Under the pieces are notes generated by a model that saw nothing but the letters and a program-made list of their open reading frames with translations, searched no databases and was not told the DNA's origin. Both the position numbers and the translations under genes were made by a program. Positions 7,728 to 17,231 of a stretch of DNA of 21,208 nt are shown here, in pieces; positions within the stretch are counted from its first letter, which is position 1; each line of letters starts with the position of its first letter. Origin of the DNA: Pseudomonadota bacterium (GTDB taxonomy: Bacteria; Pseudomonadota; Gammaproteobacteria; JAKAQQ01); contig JAKARN010000003.1 of the NCBI GenBank assembly GCA_021828425.1, positions 1 to 21,208 on the forward strand, in the 5' to 3' direction.

Positions 7728-8869
7728 CTGAACCCTTTCTGCCGTTTACCCGGCCTTCCATCGACGACGAGACTCTCGCCGGCGTGGTCGATGTGCTTCG
7801 CTCCGGGTGGATCACCTCCGGCCCGCGGGTTGCCGAACTCGAAGGAGCACTGGCTTCCCGGTTCGGCAAGGACCGGCGTGTACTGTGCTATGCCCACGCA
7901 ACCGGAGCGCTTGAGGAATCGTTGCGTGCCATTGGCGTGGGCCCGGGCGATGAAGTGATTGTGCCGGCCATGACCTTTGCGGCGAGTGCGAATGTGGTCG
8001 TCCGGGTTGGGGCGACGCCGGTTTTCGTGGATGTGGAACTGGCGACCCGCAACCTGGCGGTCACTGCCGTGGCAGCCGCCCTGTCCCCGCGGACCCGGGC
8101 GGTCATGCCCGTCCATTTTGCCGGACTCCCGGTCGATCTTGAGGCGTTGCACGCTCTCGCCCGACGCCATCACCTGATTGTGGTCGAGGATGCCGCGCAT
8201 GCCATCGGTGCCCGATCCCGTGGACGGGAAATCGGCAGCTTCGGCGACCTGGTCTGCTTCAGTTTCCATGCCAACAAGAACATGACGACGATCGAAGGGG
8301 CGGCCATCTCTCTGCCCGCCGGACAATCCGGCTGGATCAATCGGCTCGAGCGATTGCGTTTTCATGGTTTGCACAAGGCGGAGGATGGCAGTTACGACGT
8401 CGAGCTCGCGGCGGGCAAGCATAACCTGAGTGACGTGGCGGCCCGTGTCGGTCTGGGACAGCTCAAGCGGCTCGACGAGTTCAATCGACGCCGAGGCGAA
8501 CTCGCGGGTCATTATTTCGATCGGCTGGAATCCAATCCCTGGGGACTCGTCCTGCCCGAACGGGGCGATGCGGGGCATGCATGGCACATGTTTACCGTGT
8601 TGGTTCCCTTCGAGACACTGGGTTTCGGACGCCGCCAGCTTCAGGAACGGATGCGGGAACACGGCATCGGCATCGGCATGCATTACCCGGCCCTGCCGCC
8701 CCTGACCCTGTACCGGTCGTTGTGTGACTGGCATCCGGGCCAGTACCCGAATGCCGAACGCATCGGCCGGGAAACGGTCACCCTGCCCCTCTTCCCGGCC
8801 ATGGCCGAAGCCGATGTGGATCGGGTCTGCCGGGTTTTGGGAGAGATTCTTGGTGGAGCGAGGACATGA
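7724..8869 (+). CDS. arnB: UDP-4-amino-4-deoxy-L-arabinose--oxoglutarate aminotransferase
   Basis: A PLP-dependent sugar aminotransferase of the DegT/DnrJ/EryC1/StrS family. It converts the UDP-4-keto-pentose made by the ArnA decarboxylase into UDP-L-Ara4N, using glutamate. The 381-residue length matches E. coli ArnB closely. Visible motifs are SGWITSGPRVAELE (27-40), VIVPAMTFAASANVV (78-92), VEDAAHAIGA (154-163) with the PLP-pyridine aspartate D156, and the Schiff-base lysine K185 in CFSFHANKN. The final segment, RIGRETVTLPLFPAM, is characteristic of the family. The reading frame stays open far upstream to 7274, but the true start is the ATG at 7724. That ATG overlaps the previous stop as ATGA, and MTEPFLPFTRPSI aligns with the E. 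coli N-terminus. Confidence 0.95.
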   Translation: MTEPFLPFTRPSIDDETLAGVVDVLRSGWITSGPRVAELEGALASRFGKDRRVLCYAHATGALEESLRAIGVGPGDEVIVPAMTFAASANVVVRVGATPVFVDVELATRNLAVTAVAAALSPRTRAVMPVHFAGLPVDLEALHALARRHHLIVVEDAAHAIGARSRGREIGSFGDLVCFSFHANKNMTTIEGAAISLPAGQSGWINRLERLRFHGLHKAEDGSYDVELAAGKHNLSDVAARVGLGQLKRLDEFNRRRGELAGHYFDRLESNPWGLVLPERGDAGHAWHMFTVLVPFETLGFGRRQLQERMREHGIGIGMHYPALPPLTLYRSLCDWHPGQYPNAERIGRETVTLPLFPAMAEADVDRVCRVLGEILGGART

Positions 8870-9825
8870 ACGATCTGGTGACACCCGACCTGTCCGTGAT
8901 CATCCCGGTTTACAACGAGGAGGCCAGCCTCGAGGCCCTCTTCGATCGCCTGTTTCCGGTCCTTGACCAGCTGAGCCTGACCCGGGAGGTGATCTTCGTC
9001 GATGACGGAAGCCGGGATCGCTCGCCGGCCCTGTTGCGACAAGTGTTCGAGCGGTATCCGGAGACCGTTCGGATCGTGTTTTTCCAGTCCAATTTCGGCC
9101 AGCATGCAGCCATCCTCGCCGGCTTCGAGTATGCACGCGGCCGCCGGATTGTGACCCTGGATGCCGACCTTCAAAACCCGCCCGAGGAGATTCCCCGCCT
9201 GCTCGCGGCGCTGGAGGCTGGACACGACTATGTCGGAACCATCAGGCGCCAACGCCGTGACCATCTCTGGCGACGCCTTGCTTCCCGTCTCATGAACCGG
9301 ATCCGGGAACGGATCACACGCGTCCACATGACCGATCAGGGGTGCATGCTCCGGGGCTACGACCGTTCAATCGTGGATGCCATCAACCGTTGTGAGGAAA
9401 TCCACACCTTCATTCCGGCACTGGCGTATCTTTTTGCAGCTCACCCCACCGAAATTGAGGTCGAACACCAGGAGCGCCAGTCGGGGTATTCCAAATATTC
9501 CCTCTACCGACTGATCCGCCTCAATTTTGATTTGGTCACCGGATTTTCCGTGGTCCCGCTCCAGATCTTTTCGCTCCTGGGGATCGTCCTGGCCCTGTCC
9601 TCCGGGATTCTCGTGCTCTATCTCGCCTTCCAGCGCATCTTTTTCGGCCCGCAGGTGAAGGGGGTCTTTACCCTCTTTGGGATCGTTTTTTTCCTGATCG
9701 GCGTCCTCCTGTTTGGTATTGGCCTTCTCGGCGAATATGTCGGACGGATCTACCAGCAGGTCCAGAAGCGTCCGCGCTACCTCATCCAGGCCGTGCTGGA
9801 ACGGTCGGGAACTCCCGGGGCATGA
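8866..9825 (+). CDS. arnC: undecaprenyl-phosphate 4-deoxy-4-formamido-L-arabinose transferase
   Basis: A membrane-bound GT2 glycosyltransferase that moves formylated L-Ara4N from UDP to undecaprenyl phosphate at the cytoplasmic face of the inner membrane. Its 319 residues compare with 322 in E. coli. The GT-A fold shows SVIIPVYNEEASLEALF (10-26), VDDGSRDRS (45-53), the DxD-like LDADLQNPPEEI (98-109) and TDQGCMLRGYDR (156-167). Two C-terminal membrane helices lie at about 232-257 and 269-290, ending in GLLGEYVGRIYQQVQKRPRY, typical of ArnC and other polyprenyl-phosphate transferases. It overlaps arnB by ATGA at 8866 and the formyltransferase gene by ATGA at 9822. The context separates it from the related dolichyl/polyprenyl-phosphate mannose or glucose transferases. 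Confidence 0.94.
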   Translation: MNDLVTPDLSVIIPVYNEEASLEALFDRLFPVLDQLSLTREVIFVDDGSRDRSPALLRQVFERYPETVRIVFFQSNFGQHAAILAGFEYARGRRIVTLDADLQNPPEEIPRLLAALEAGHDYVGTIRRQRRDHLWRRLASRLMNRIRERITRVHMTDQGCMLRGYDRSIVDAINRCEEIHTFIPALAYLFAAHPTEIEVEHQERQSGYSKYSLYRLIRLNFDLVTGFSVVPLQIFSLLGIVLALSSGILVLYLAFQRIFFGPQVKGVFTLFGIVFFLIGVLLFGIGLLGEYVGRIYQQVQKRPRYLIQAVLERSGTPGA

Positions 9826-10763
9826 CCCGGGCCGTCGTTTTTGCCTACCACGAGGTCGGGTGCCGGGGACTGGCCGTCCTGCTGGACCAGGGAATCGATG
9901 TGGCCCTGGTCGTCACTCATCCCGACGATCCGCTCGAGTCCCGTTGGTATGGGAGTGTCCGCGAACTCGCCTGTCGCGAGCACTTGCCCTGTATCGAGCC
10001 TGCGCAGGCGCTCCTACCCGGACTCGCAGCGGAGCTTTCAGCCCTTGCGCCCGATTTCCTGTTCTCCTTCTACTATCGGTACCTACTACCCGTCCCCCTC
10101 CTGCAGACGGCCCGTCAGGGAGCACTCAACCTGCACGGTTCGCTCCTGCCCCGCTACCGGGGACGTGCACCGGTCAACTGGGCCATCCTCCGGGGTGAGC
10201 GGGAGACCGGGGCGAGTCTCCACTACATGACCGAACGGGCGGATGCCGGTGCACTTGTGGACCAGGTGGCCGTTCCCATCCTGCTGTCCGACCAGGCTCT
10301 CGATGTGTCCCGGAAGGTTGCTTTTGCCGCGGAGCTGATTCTGGCCCGAAGCCTGGGACCACTGGTGGCCGGACGGGTGAGTCCGCGGCCGTTGCCGTTC
10401 CTCCGCGATGAGTATTACGGACGCCGACGCCCCGAAGACGGCCGCATTGACTGGCGGGCGACGGCACTCGAGATCCACAACCTGATTCGGGCTGTGGCAC
10501 CCCCTTTCCCGGGGGCCTTCACCGATTGTGGCCCCGGCCGGTTGTGGATCGACTGTGCCCGGCCCGACGCAGAGCCTGTGCGTCACACGGTCCCCACCCT
10601 GTACCGGGAGGGGCCCGGAATTTTCGCGGATTGCGGCGACGGGAGACGAATCGAGGTGTTAAAATACCGTTGGCATCTACCGGATGCCGGTCGTCCACCG
10701 GATCTCCAAAACCCCATCGTGTTAGGGAGCCCTCGTGAAGAAAATTCTCATTCTCGGGGTTAA
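9822..10763 (+). CDS. arnA: UDP-L-Ara4N formyltransferase (stand-alone ArnA N-terminal domain)
   Basis: This gene encodes only the formyltransferase half of ArnA, which uses N10-formyltetrahydrofolate to formylate UDP-L-Ara4N. In E. coli both activities lie in one 660-residue protein. The catalytic triad is intact and at almost the same positions: N103 and H105 in [14 protein letters not shown], and D141 in [11 protein letters not shown] (E. coli N102, H104, D140). The C-terminal OB-like part, with [25 protein letters not shown] at about 212-236, is also present. The 313 residues run past the end of the usual domain (about 304). The last nine or so, EENSHSRG, are read from the beginning of the decarboxylase gene in another frame, and the TAA stop at 10761-10763 lies inside that gene. 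The start overlaps arnC by ATGA. Confidence 0.93.
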   Translation: MTRAVVFAYHEVGCRGLAVLLDQGIDVALVVTHPDDPLESRWYGSVRELACREHLPCIEPAQALLPGLAAELSALAPDFLFSFYYRYLLPVPLLQTARQGALNLHGSLLPRYRGRAPVNWAILRGERETGASLHYMTERADAGALVDQVAVPILLSDQALDVSRKVAFAAELILARSLGPLVAGRVSPRPLPFLRDEYYGRRRPEDGRIDWRATALEIHNLIRAVAPPFPGAFTDCGPGRLWIDCARPDAEPVRHTVPTLYREGPGIFADCGDGRRIEVLKYRWHLPDAGRPPDLQNPIVLGSPREENSHSRG

Positions 10764-11793
10764 TGGTTTCATCGGCCATCACCTGAGTCAACGTATCCTC
10801 GAGGAAACCGACTGGGTGGTTTTCGGGATGGACATGTTCTCGGACCGGATCACGGCCCTCACCGAACATCCCCGCTTCCATTTTTTCGAAGGGGATATCA
10901 CGATCAATCGTGAATGGGTCGAATACCACGTCAAGAAATGCGAAGTGATTCTGCCCCTGGTGGCCATTGCTACGCCCGCGACCTATGTCCGCGAACCGCT
11001 CAAGGTGTTTCAGCTGGATTTCGAGGCCAACCTGCCGATTATTCGGCAGTGCGTCCGGTATCGGAAGCGGGTCATTTTCCCTTCCACCTCCGAGGTCTAT
11101 GGGATGTGCCCGGACCCGGCCTTTGACCCCTACGAGTCCAACTGTGTGCTGGGTCCGATTCCCAAGCAACGATGGATTTACAGCTGTTCGAAACAGCTGC
11201 TTGACCGGGTGATCTGGGCCTATGGGATTGAAGAACAGCTGGATTTCACGCTGATCCGGCCTTTTAACTGGATCGGCCCCGGCCTGGACAGCATTCACGC
11301 GGCGAAGGAGGGGAGTTCGCGGGTGGTGACCCAGTTCCTCGGTCATATCGTTCGAGGCGAGGATATCCGGCTGGTCGACGGGGGGCGCCGTCGGCGTTCC
11401 TATACTTATATCGACGACGGGATTGATGCCCTGCTGCGTATCATCCGGAACGAGGGAGGGGCAGCGAGCCGGCGCATCTACAACATCGGCAATCCCAACA
11501 ACCAGTATTCCGTGAGGGAGTTGGCTGAACGGATGTTGGCGCTGGCCCGGGATTATCCGGAATATGCGGGCACGGCCCATTCTGTCCGCCTGATCGAGGT
11601 CAGTGCCAGCGACTATTACGGCGAGGGCTACCAGGACATCGAAAACCGCGTGCCGTCGATCGAGGCCGCCCGGCGCGAACTCGGCTGGGAGCCCAAGGTG
11701 GATTTCGACACCGCGCTCCGACGGATTTTTGAAGCCTACCGGGGAGATGTCGCCCAGGCCGGACGCTTGGTCAGCGAGGAGGCCTCCGACTGA
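10735..11793 (+). CDS. UDP-glucuronic acid oxidative decarboxylase (stand-alone ArnA C-terminal domain)
   Basis: A short-chain dehydrogenase/epimerase-type enzyme that oxidises and decarboxylates UDP-glucuronate to the UDP-4-keto-pentose used by ArnB. The NAD-binding glycine motif GVNGFIG is at residues 8-14. Active-site residues match ArnA: S119-E120 in PSTSEVYG, Y149 and K153 in [18 protein letters not shown], and R221 in the position of E. coli R619. Long stretches such as [19 protein letters not shown] closely resemble the ArnA dehydrogenase domain rather than UXS enzymes. The start is a GTG at 10735 with AGGGAG at about 10724-10729. An in-frame TAG at 10723-10725 rules out an earlier start. 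The gene overlaps the formyltransferase gene by 29 bases in the +1 frame. The symbol arnA covers both halves in enterobacteria. Confidence 0.93.
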   Translation: MKKILILGVNGFIGHHLSQRILEETDWVVFGMDMFSDRITALTEHPRFHFFEGDITINREWVEYHVKKCEVILPLVAIATPATYVREPLKVFQLDFEANLPIIRQCVRYRKRVIFPSTSEVYGMCPDPAFDPYESNCVLGPIPKQRWIYSCSKQLLDRVIWAYGIEEQLDFTLIRPFNWIGPGLDSIHAAKEGSSRVVTQFLGHIVRGEDIRLVDGGRRRRSYTYIDDGIDALLRIIRNEGGAASRRIYNIGNPNNQYSVRELAERMLALARDYPEYAGTAHSVRLIEVSASDYYGEGYQDIENRVPSIEAARRELGWEPKVDFDTALRRIFEAYRGDVAQAGRLVSEEASD

Positions 11794-11798
11794 GGTCC

Positions 11799-12734
11799 AT
11801 GCGTATCGCGCTCAAGGTCGATGTCGATACCCTGCGCGGAACCCAAATCGGGGTTCCCGCCCTGCGGGATCTTTTTCTCGAAATCGGGGTTGGTGCCACG
11901 TTCCTCTTTTCCGTCGGTCCTGACCATACGGGCCGTGCGATCCGGCGGGTCTTTCGGCCCGGTTTTGCCGGAAAAGTGCGGCGGACCTCGATTGTCCGCA
12001 ACTACGGGATCCGTACGCTTCTTTACGGGGTGCTTTTGCCGGGACCGCACATTGGCCGGCGGATGGGGGAGGAGATGCGAAAAGTCAGGGACGCGGGTTT
12101 CGAGGTGGGACTCCATGCCTACGATCATTGCCGGTGGCAGGATGGAGTGACCCGGGCAGATGCGGCCTGGACACGGCGGGAGTTTGAACGTGCCCTGCGC
12201 GCTTACGCTGCGGTTTTCGGCACCCGACCGTCCACGGTCGGAGCTGCGGGTTGGCAGATGAACGAGACCACATTTGCCCTCGAGGAGGAATATGGGTTGG
12301 CCTACGCCAGCGACACCCGTGGCCGACACCCCTTCTATCCCCGTTTTGGCTCCCACGTTTACCGATGCCTGCAGATCCCGACAACCCTTCCCACGCTCGA
12401 CGAGCTGCTCGGACGGGAGGGGCCTGAGGACGATTCGATCGTGGATTGGCTGTTTGCAAAAACCCAGGAAGCATCTTGCGACCAGGTCTGGACGCTGCAT
12501 GCCGAACTCGAGGGAATCCGCTACCGACCCCTGCTCAAACGGCTTCTGCTGCGCTGGCGTGAGGCTGGTGTGGATCTGGTCGATCTGGGAACGTTCTACC
12601 GGGGTCTCGACCGGGCCCACTGTCCGGCGTGCCGGATCCGCCAGGGTTCGATGCCTGGCCGGAGTGGTCTCTTGGCCCTGCAAGACGATTCCGTAAATGC
12701 CGACCAGGGGGATAAGACCGGCCGGGCCGCCTGA
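11799..12734 (+). CDS. arnD: 4-deoxy-4-formamido-L-arabinose-phosphoundecaprenol deformylase
   Basis: A polysaccharide-deacetylase (NodB/CE4) family enzyme that removes the formyl group from undecaprenyl-phosphate-L-Ara4FN before flipping. Its 311 residues compare with about 296-300 in E. coli. The metal and catalytic motifs are [16 protein letters not shown] (5-20) with D8 and D10, [14 protein letters not shown] (34-47), and [14 protein letters not shown] (104-117) with H106 and H110. The HAxDHxRWQ block is specific for ArnD within the family. The C-terminal tail beyond about residue 285 ([15 protein letters not shown] and on) is poorly conserved. The start lies five bases after the decarboxylase stop, and a GAGG overlapping that TGA serves as ribosome binding site. 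It is the last arn gene; no terminator is visible before icd. Confidence 0.94.
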   Translation: MRIALKVDVDTLRGTQIGVPALRDLFLEIGVGATFLFSVGPDHTGRAIRRVFRPGFAGKVRRTSIVRNYGIRTLLYGVLLPGPHIGRRMGEEMRKVRDAGFEVGLHAYDHCRWQDGVTRADAAWTRREFERALRAYAAVFGTRPSTVGAAGWQMNETTFALEEEYGLAYASDTRGRHPFYPRFGSHVYRCLQIPTTLPTLDELLGREGPEDDSIVDWLFAKTQEASCDQVWTLHAELEGIRYRPLLKRLLLRWREAGVDLVDLGTFYRGLDRAHCPACRIRQGSMPGRSGLLALQDDSVNADQGDKTGRAA

Positions 12735-12763
12735 TTTCCGTTCCAGTCTCGAGGAGTCGATCG

Positions 12764-14008
12764 ATGAGCAAAAAGCTGATTCAACCCCCTCCGGGTGGCC
12801 ACAAAATCCGTTATGAAAAGGGGCGCCTCCAGGTCCCGGACGATCCCTGGATCGGCTACGTCGAGGGAGACGGAATCGGTGTCGATATCACTCCGGCCTG
12901 TCTCCGGATCTGGGATGAGGCTGTGCACAAGGCCTATGGTGGGCGGCGGAGGATCCACTGGGTTGAACTCTTCCTTGGCGAGAAGGCCGGGAACCGGACG
13001 GGGGGGGATTATTTTCCGGCTGAAACGCTTGAATGGATGAAGGAACTCTGGGTGTCGATCAAGGGTCCCCTCACCACCCCGGTGGGTGGTGGTTTCCGCT
13101 CGCTCAACGTGAGCCTGCGCCAGGCACTTGATCTCTACGCCTGCGTGAGACCTGTCCGCTACTACCGGGGTGTGCCCTCGCCGCTACGCGAACCGGAAAA
13201 AATCGATGTGGTGCTGTTCCGCGAGAATACCGAGGATGTGTATGCGGGGATCGAGTATGCGGCGGGAAGCCCGGAAAACGAACGGCTGGCCCGTTTTCTC
13301 CGGGACGAAATGAAAGCGACCTTCTTCGAGGGTGCGGGACTGGGGATCAAGCCGATCTCCCGCTTTGGAACCGAGCGACTCGTCCGCCAGGCCCTGACCT
13401 ATGCGGTGGAGCACGGCCGACGGAGCGTCACGCTCGTCCACAAGGGGAACATCATGAAATTCACCGAAGGCGCTTTCCGCAACTGGGGCTATGAACTGGC
13501 CCAGCGCGAGTTCGGTGACCGGATCGTGACCGAGGAAGATCTCATGGGCCGGTACCAGGGCCGGGTTCCGGAGGGCCGGATCGTGATCAAGGACCGGATC
13601 GCGGACATCATGTTCCAGATGATGCTGCTCCGGCCGGATGAGTTCGACGTCATTGCAACCCCGAACCTGAACGGCGATTATCTCTCGGATGCAGTGGCCG
13701 CCGAGGTCGGCGGCATGGGCATCGCGCCGGGTGCGAACATCGGGGATGGCATTGCCGTTTTCGAGGCCACCCACGGCACGGCGCCGAAACATGCCGGGAA
13801 AAACATCGTGAACCCCGGCTCTCTCCTTTTTTCCGGGGTCTTGCTCCTCGAGTACATCGGCTGGCCGGAAGCGGCAGAGCGGATCCAGCGGGCCTACGAA
13901 AGGACGCTGGCGGACCGGATTGTGACCTATGATTTTGCACGGCTCATGACGGAGGCCCATGAGGTCTCGACCAGTGCTTTTGCCGATGCACTGATCGAAC
14001 GACTGTGA
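12764..14008 (+). CDS. icd: isocitrate dehydrogenase, NADP-type
   Basis: The TCA-cycle enzyme converting isocitrate to 2-oxoglutarate and CO2. At 414 residues it is close to E. coli Icd (416). The substrate-binding S113 lies in [12 protein letters not shown], with N115, R119, R129 and R153; S113 is the site phosphorylated by AceK in E. coli, although no aceK is seen here. Y160 and K227 are the catalytic pair, and metal-binding aspartates D281, D305 and D309 are present. The cofactor pocket has K342, V349 and R393, as in NADP enzymes, but H343 replaces the E. coli Tyr345. GAGGAG seven bases before the ATG is a strong ribosome binding site. The stop overlaps the putA GTG start in GTGA. A run of eight G bases lies at 13000-13007 within the gene. 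Confidence 0.96.
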   Translation: MSKKLIQPPPGGHKIRYEKGRLQVPDDPWIGYVEGDGIGVDITPACLRIWDEAVHKAYGGRRRIHWVELFLGEKAGNRTGGDYFPAETLEWMKELWVSIKGPLTTPVGGGFRSLNVSLRQALDLYACVRPVRYYRGVPSPLREPEKIDVVLFRENTEDVYAGIEYAAGSPENERLARFLRDEMKATFFEGAGLGIKPISRFGTERLVRQALTYAVEHGRRSVTLVHKGNIMKFTEGAFRNWGYELAQREFGDRIVTEEDLMGRYQGRVPEGRIVIKDRIADIMFQMMLLRPDEFDVIATPNLNGDYLSDAVAAEVGGMGIAPGANIGDGIAVFEATHGTAPKHAGKNIVNPGSLLFSGVLLLEYIGWPEAAERIQRAYERTLADRIVTYDFARLMTEAHEVSTSAFADALIERL

Positions 14009-17000
14009 AGAACCCGGCCATGGTCGATTTTGTCTGGCCGGAGGCTCCGGTCTTCTTCCCGGGAGGCGGGAGGCTCGAGGATCTCTTTCTCACGGACGAG
14101 AAAACCCTGCTCGGCTCGTTCATCGAGACCCTTCCGCTGAATCCGGAGCAGCGCGCTCACGCGCGGATACGGGCACTTCGGTGGGTTCAGGCGGTCCGCG
14201 AGCGGAAAAGTGGCTGGCGGCTCGGGATCGAGGATCTGCTCACGGAGTATGACCTCTCGACCCGGGAGGGAATCGTCCTCATGGGTCTTGCCGAAGCCCT
14301 GATCCGCATTCCGGACCGGGCGACCGCGGACCGGTTGATCGAAGACAAGATCGGCGGCGCGTCCTGGCAGCGTCACCTCGGTAACAGCGATTCCTGGCTC
14401 ATCAATGCGGCCAGCTGGGGGCTGCTTTTGACCGGTCGGTTGGTCAAGCCCGAGGAAGTGGGATCAGTGAGTGGCTGGGAGACGCTTCTGCGCCTCGTGG
14501 GCCGTCGAAGTGAGCCTTTGGTCCGGACGGTTCTCCTGCGGGTCATGAAGGTGATGGGCAACCAGTTCGTCATGGGAGCCACGATCGAGGAAGCCCTGGA
14601 TCAGGCCCGGAGGCTCCGTGATGGCCGGCACCGCTTCTCCTTCGACATGCTGGGGGAAGCCGCTCTCACCTTTGCCGATGCCGACCGCTATGCGGAAGCC
14701 TATGCACAGGCCATCGAGGCCACGGCTCGGGCCCGCAGTGGACCCGCCGGCATCGACGCTGACAGCATCAGTATCAAGCTCTCGGCCCTCCATCCCCGTT
14801 TCGATTTTGCCCAGGCTCAACGGACGCTCGCCGATCTCGCGGAGCGGGTGACCCGCCTGGCGGTCCAGGCGCGGGATGCCGGAGTCGGACTCACGATCGA
14901 TGCCGAGGAGGCCCACCGCCTGGAGCTCGGACTCGGTGTCTTCGAACGGGTCTATCGTTGTCGGGAACTCAACGATTACCCCCTGCTCGGGCTGGCCGTG
15001 CAGGCCTATGGCAAGCGGGTGATCCCGCTGGTCGACCTCCTGGGCGAATGGGCCCGGGAGACCGGGAAAAGCATTCCAGTCCGGCTTGTCAAGGGCGCGT
15101 ACTGGGACAGTGAGATCAAATGGGCGCAGCAGGAGGGGTTGAGCGACTACCCGGTCCTGACACGCAAGGCCGCAACCGACGTGTCCTATCTGGCCGCTGC
15201 AGCCGGCCTGTTCCGGCACGCAGGACTCTATCCGCAGTTTGCGACCCATAATGCATTGACCCTGGCCTCGTTGATTGAACTGGCCGGGTCGCCGTCGTCC
15301 TTCGAGTGCCAGCGCCTGTTCGGAATGGGTGAGAACCTCTATGCGGCGGCCGGCGAGGATCCTGATTTTGAGGCCCCGTGCCGGATCTATGCACCCTGTG
15401 GCGCCCACCGCGACCTTCTGCCCTATCTGGTCAGGCGTCTGCTCGAAAACGGGGCCAACACCTCTTTCGTCCACCGCATTGCGGATCCGCGTGTCCCAGC
15501 CGAGTCGATCGTGAGCGATCCGGTCGAGGAGGTACGGGCCACGGGTGGGTCCCCGCATCCGCGCATCCCCCGGCCCGGGGATCTCTACCTTCCGGAACGG
15601 CGGAATTCCCGTGGACTCAACCGGGCCAGCCGGCGGGAATGGGAAGCGTTGCGTCGTGAAATGCGTGACAGCACCCGGGAGGGGCCGTTTGAGGCACGCC
15701 CCCGGATTGGTGATCGCGATGAGGAGGGAGAGCCCCGCTCCATCACGAGCCCTGCGGACCGGACCGAAGTCGTGGGGATCGTCTACGAGGCCGGAAAAGA
15801 ACAGGTCGACCGGGCGGTCCAAGTGGCTCGGAAAGCCCAGCCGGGGTGGAATCGCCTGCGAGGAGCGGCTCGCGCCGATCTCCTGGACCGGGTTGCCGAG
15901 CGTTTCGAGACCGAACGCGGACGCCTTGTCGGTCTTCTGGTGCGCGAGGCCGGCAAGACCATTCCGGATGCCTGGTCGGAGCTGCGCGAGGCCGTTGATG
16001 CGCTGCGGTACTATGCTGCGCGCGCCCGGGCCGAGTTCGAGACACCGACCCTGCTGCCGGGACCGACCGGCGAACGCAATGAGCTCTGGCTCGAGGGACG
16101 TGGTGTATTCGCCTGCATCAGTCCATGGAATTTCCCGCTCGCTATTTTTACGGCACAAATTGCCGGTGCCCTGGCGGCCGGGAATGCCGTCGTGGCCAAG
16201 CCGGCCGAGCAGACGCCGCTCGTGGCCGCCCAAGCCGTCCGGCTGTTCGCGGAATCGGGGTTGCCAGAAGGCGTGCTGGCGCTGCTTCCCGGCGATGGGT
16301 CTTCGGTCGGCCAGCCGCTCACCGCCCATCCGGGCCTGGACGGGGTGGCGTTCACCGGCTCCACCGAGACGGCTTGGCAGATCCAGAAGAGTCTGGTTGG
16401 TCGGGGTGGTGCATTGCCGGTTCTGATCGCCGAAACCGGTGGTGTCAATGCCATGATCGTGGACAGCACCGCCCTCTCCGAACAGGTTGTGATCGATGTT
16501 CTCCAATCGGCCTTCCTGTCCGCGGGGCAGCGCTGTTCGGCGCTCAGAGTGCTGTGCCTGCAGGAGGAGATTGCCGACCGGGTTGTCGGGATGCTCGAGG
16601 GCGCACTGGCTACCCTGGTGCTGGGCGATCCCCGCTGGATTGCGACCGACATCGGTCCGGTGATCGACGAAGAAGCCCGCGGTCGCCTGCTCGCCCATCG
16701 GGAACGGATGCAAGCCCAGGGCCGGATCCGCTACGAAATGCCGCTTCCCAAAGCCTGTGAGACCGGATGTTTCTTTGCGCCCCTGCTGGTGGAGGTGGAT
16801 TCGATCGACTCCATTGGGGGTGAGGTATTCGGCCCCATTCTGCATGTGCTGCGTTTCCGGGGAGAATCCCTGGATTCGCTTGTCTCAGCCATCAACGAGA
16901 CCGGATTTGGTCTCACTTTTGGGGTCCATTCTCGGATTGAAAGCCGGGTTCAGGAGCTTTTCCGCAAAACCCGCTGTGGCAACAGCTACGTCAACCGGAA

Positions 17001-17193
17001 CATGGTCGGGGCCGTGATTGGCGTCCAACCCTTCGGGGGAAGCGGGCTGTCCGGAACCGGACCCAAGGCGGGAGGGGCCCATTACCTTCACCGCTTCGCC
17101 AGCGAGCGGGTGCTCACCATCAATACCTCGGCAATCGGCGGAAATACGACCCTGCTCAACCTGAGTGACCGGGGAGACGAGGGCCCGGGATGA
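14005..17193 (+). CDS. putA: bifunctional proline dehydrogenase / L-glutamate gamma-semialdehyde dehydrogenase
   Basis: PutA oxidises proline to glutamate in two steps and passes electrons to quinone through FAD. At 1062 residues it lacks the roughly 50-residue ribbon-helix-helix DNA-binding domain and C-terminal extension of E. coli PutA (1320 aa), so it is a minimal, non-regulatory type. The proline dehydrogenase barrel (about 190-490) shows [51 protein letters not shown] and [18 protein letters not shown]. The aldehyde dehydrogenase half (about 560-1050) shows [10 protein letters not shown] (706-715), [11 protein letters not shown]810 in AETGG and catalytic C844 in [10 protein letters not shown]. 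The start is GTG 14005, overlapping the icd stop. ATG 14020 is an alternative with a GAAG upstream. The GTGA overlap suggests translational coupling to icd. Confidence 0.95.
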   Translation: MKNPAMVDFVWPEAPVFFPGGGRLEDLFLTDEKTLLGSFIETLPLNPEQRAHARIRALRWVQAVRERKSGWRLGIEDLLTEYDLSTREGIVLMGLAEALIRIPDRATADRLIEDKIGGASWQRHLGNSDSWLINAASWGLLLTGRLVKPEEVGSVSGWETLLRLVGRRSEPLVRTVLLRVMKVMGNQFVMGATIEEALDQARRLRDGRHRFSFDMLGEAALTFADADRYAEAYAQAIEATARARSGPAGIDADSISIKLSALHPRFDFAQAQRTLADLAERVTRLAVQARDAGVGLTIDAEEAHRLELGLGVFERVYRCRELNDYPLLGLAVQAYGKRVIPLVDLLGEWARETGKSIPVRLVKGAYWDSEIKWAQQEGLSDYPVLTRKAATDVSYLAAAAGLFRHAGLYPQFATHNALTLASLIELAGSPSSFECQRLFGMGENLYAAAGEDPDFEAPCRIYAPCGAHRDLLPYLVRRLLENGANTSFVHRIADPRVPAESIVSDPVEEVRATGGSPHPRIPRPGDLYLPERRNSRGLNRASRREWEALRREMRDSTREGPFEARPRIGDRDEEGEPRSITSPADRTEVVGIVYEAGKEQVDRAVQVARKAQPGWNRLRGAARADLLDRVAERFETERGRLVGLLVREAGKTIPDAWSELREAVDALRYYAARARAEFETPTLLPGPTGERNELWLEGRGVFACISPWNFPLAIFTAQIAGALAAGNAVVAKPAEQTPLVAAQAVRLFAESGLPEGVLALLPGDGSSVGQPLTAHPGLDGVAFTGSTETAWQIQKSLVGRGGALPVLIAETGGVNAMIVDSTALSEQVVIDVLQSAFLSAGQRCSALRVLCLQEEIADRVVGMLEGALATLVLGDPRWIATDIGPVIDEEARGRLLAHRERMQAQGRIRYEMPLPKACETGCFFAPLLVEVDSIDSIGGEVFGPILHVLRFRGESLDSLVSAINETGFGLTFGVHSRIESRVQELFRKTRCGNSYVNRNMVGAVIGVQPFGGSGLSGTGPKAGGAHYLHRFASERVLTINTSAIGGNTTLLNLSDRGDEGPG

Positions 17194-17231
17194 CCCTTTC
17201 CGTGGCCCCATCGATGGACTAGACTAGTTCC

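Noticed and set aside
7607..8884. 425-codon antisense frame over arnB
   Set aside because: Antisense shadow of a recognised gene, with no motif and no ribosome binding site that decides a start.
10720..10765. Programmed ribosomal frameshift joining the two ArnA halves
   Set aside because: A +1 shift would be needed. I see no slippery codon with a following stem or rare-codon pause, and a GTG with its own AGGGAG explains translation of the second gene. I keep it only as an option under the split-ArnA finding.
14464..16845. 793-codon open frame on the minus strand opposite putA
   Set aside because: It lies wholly within the strongly conserved putA gene. Its composition is that of an antisense shadow, and no family motif is seen.
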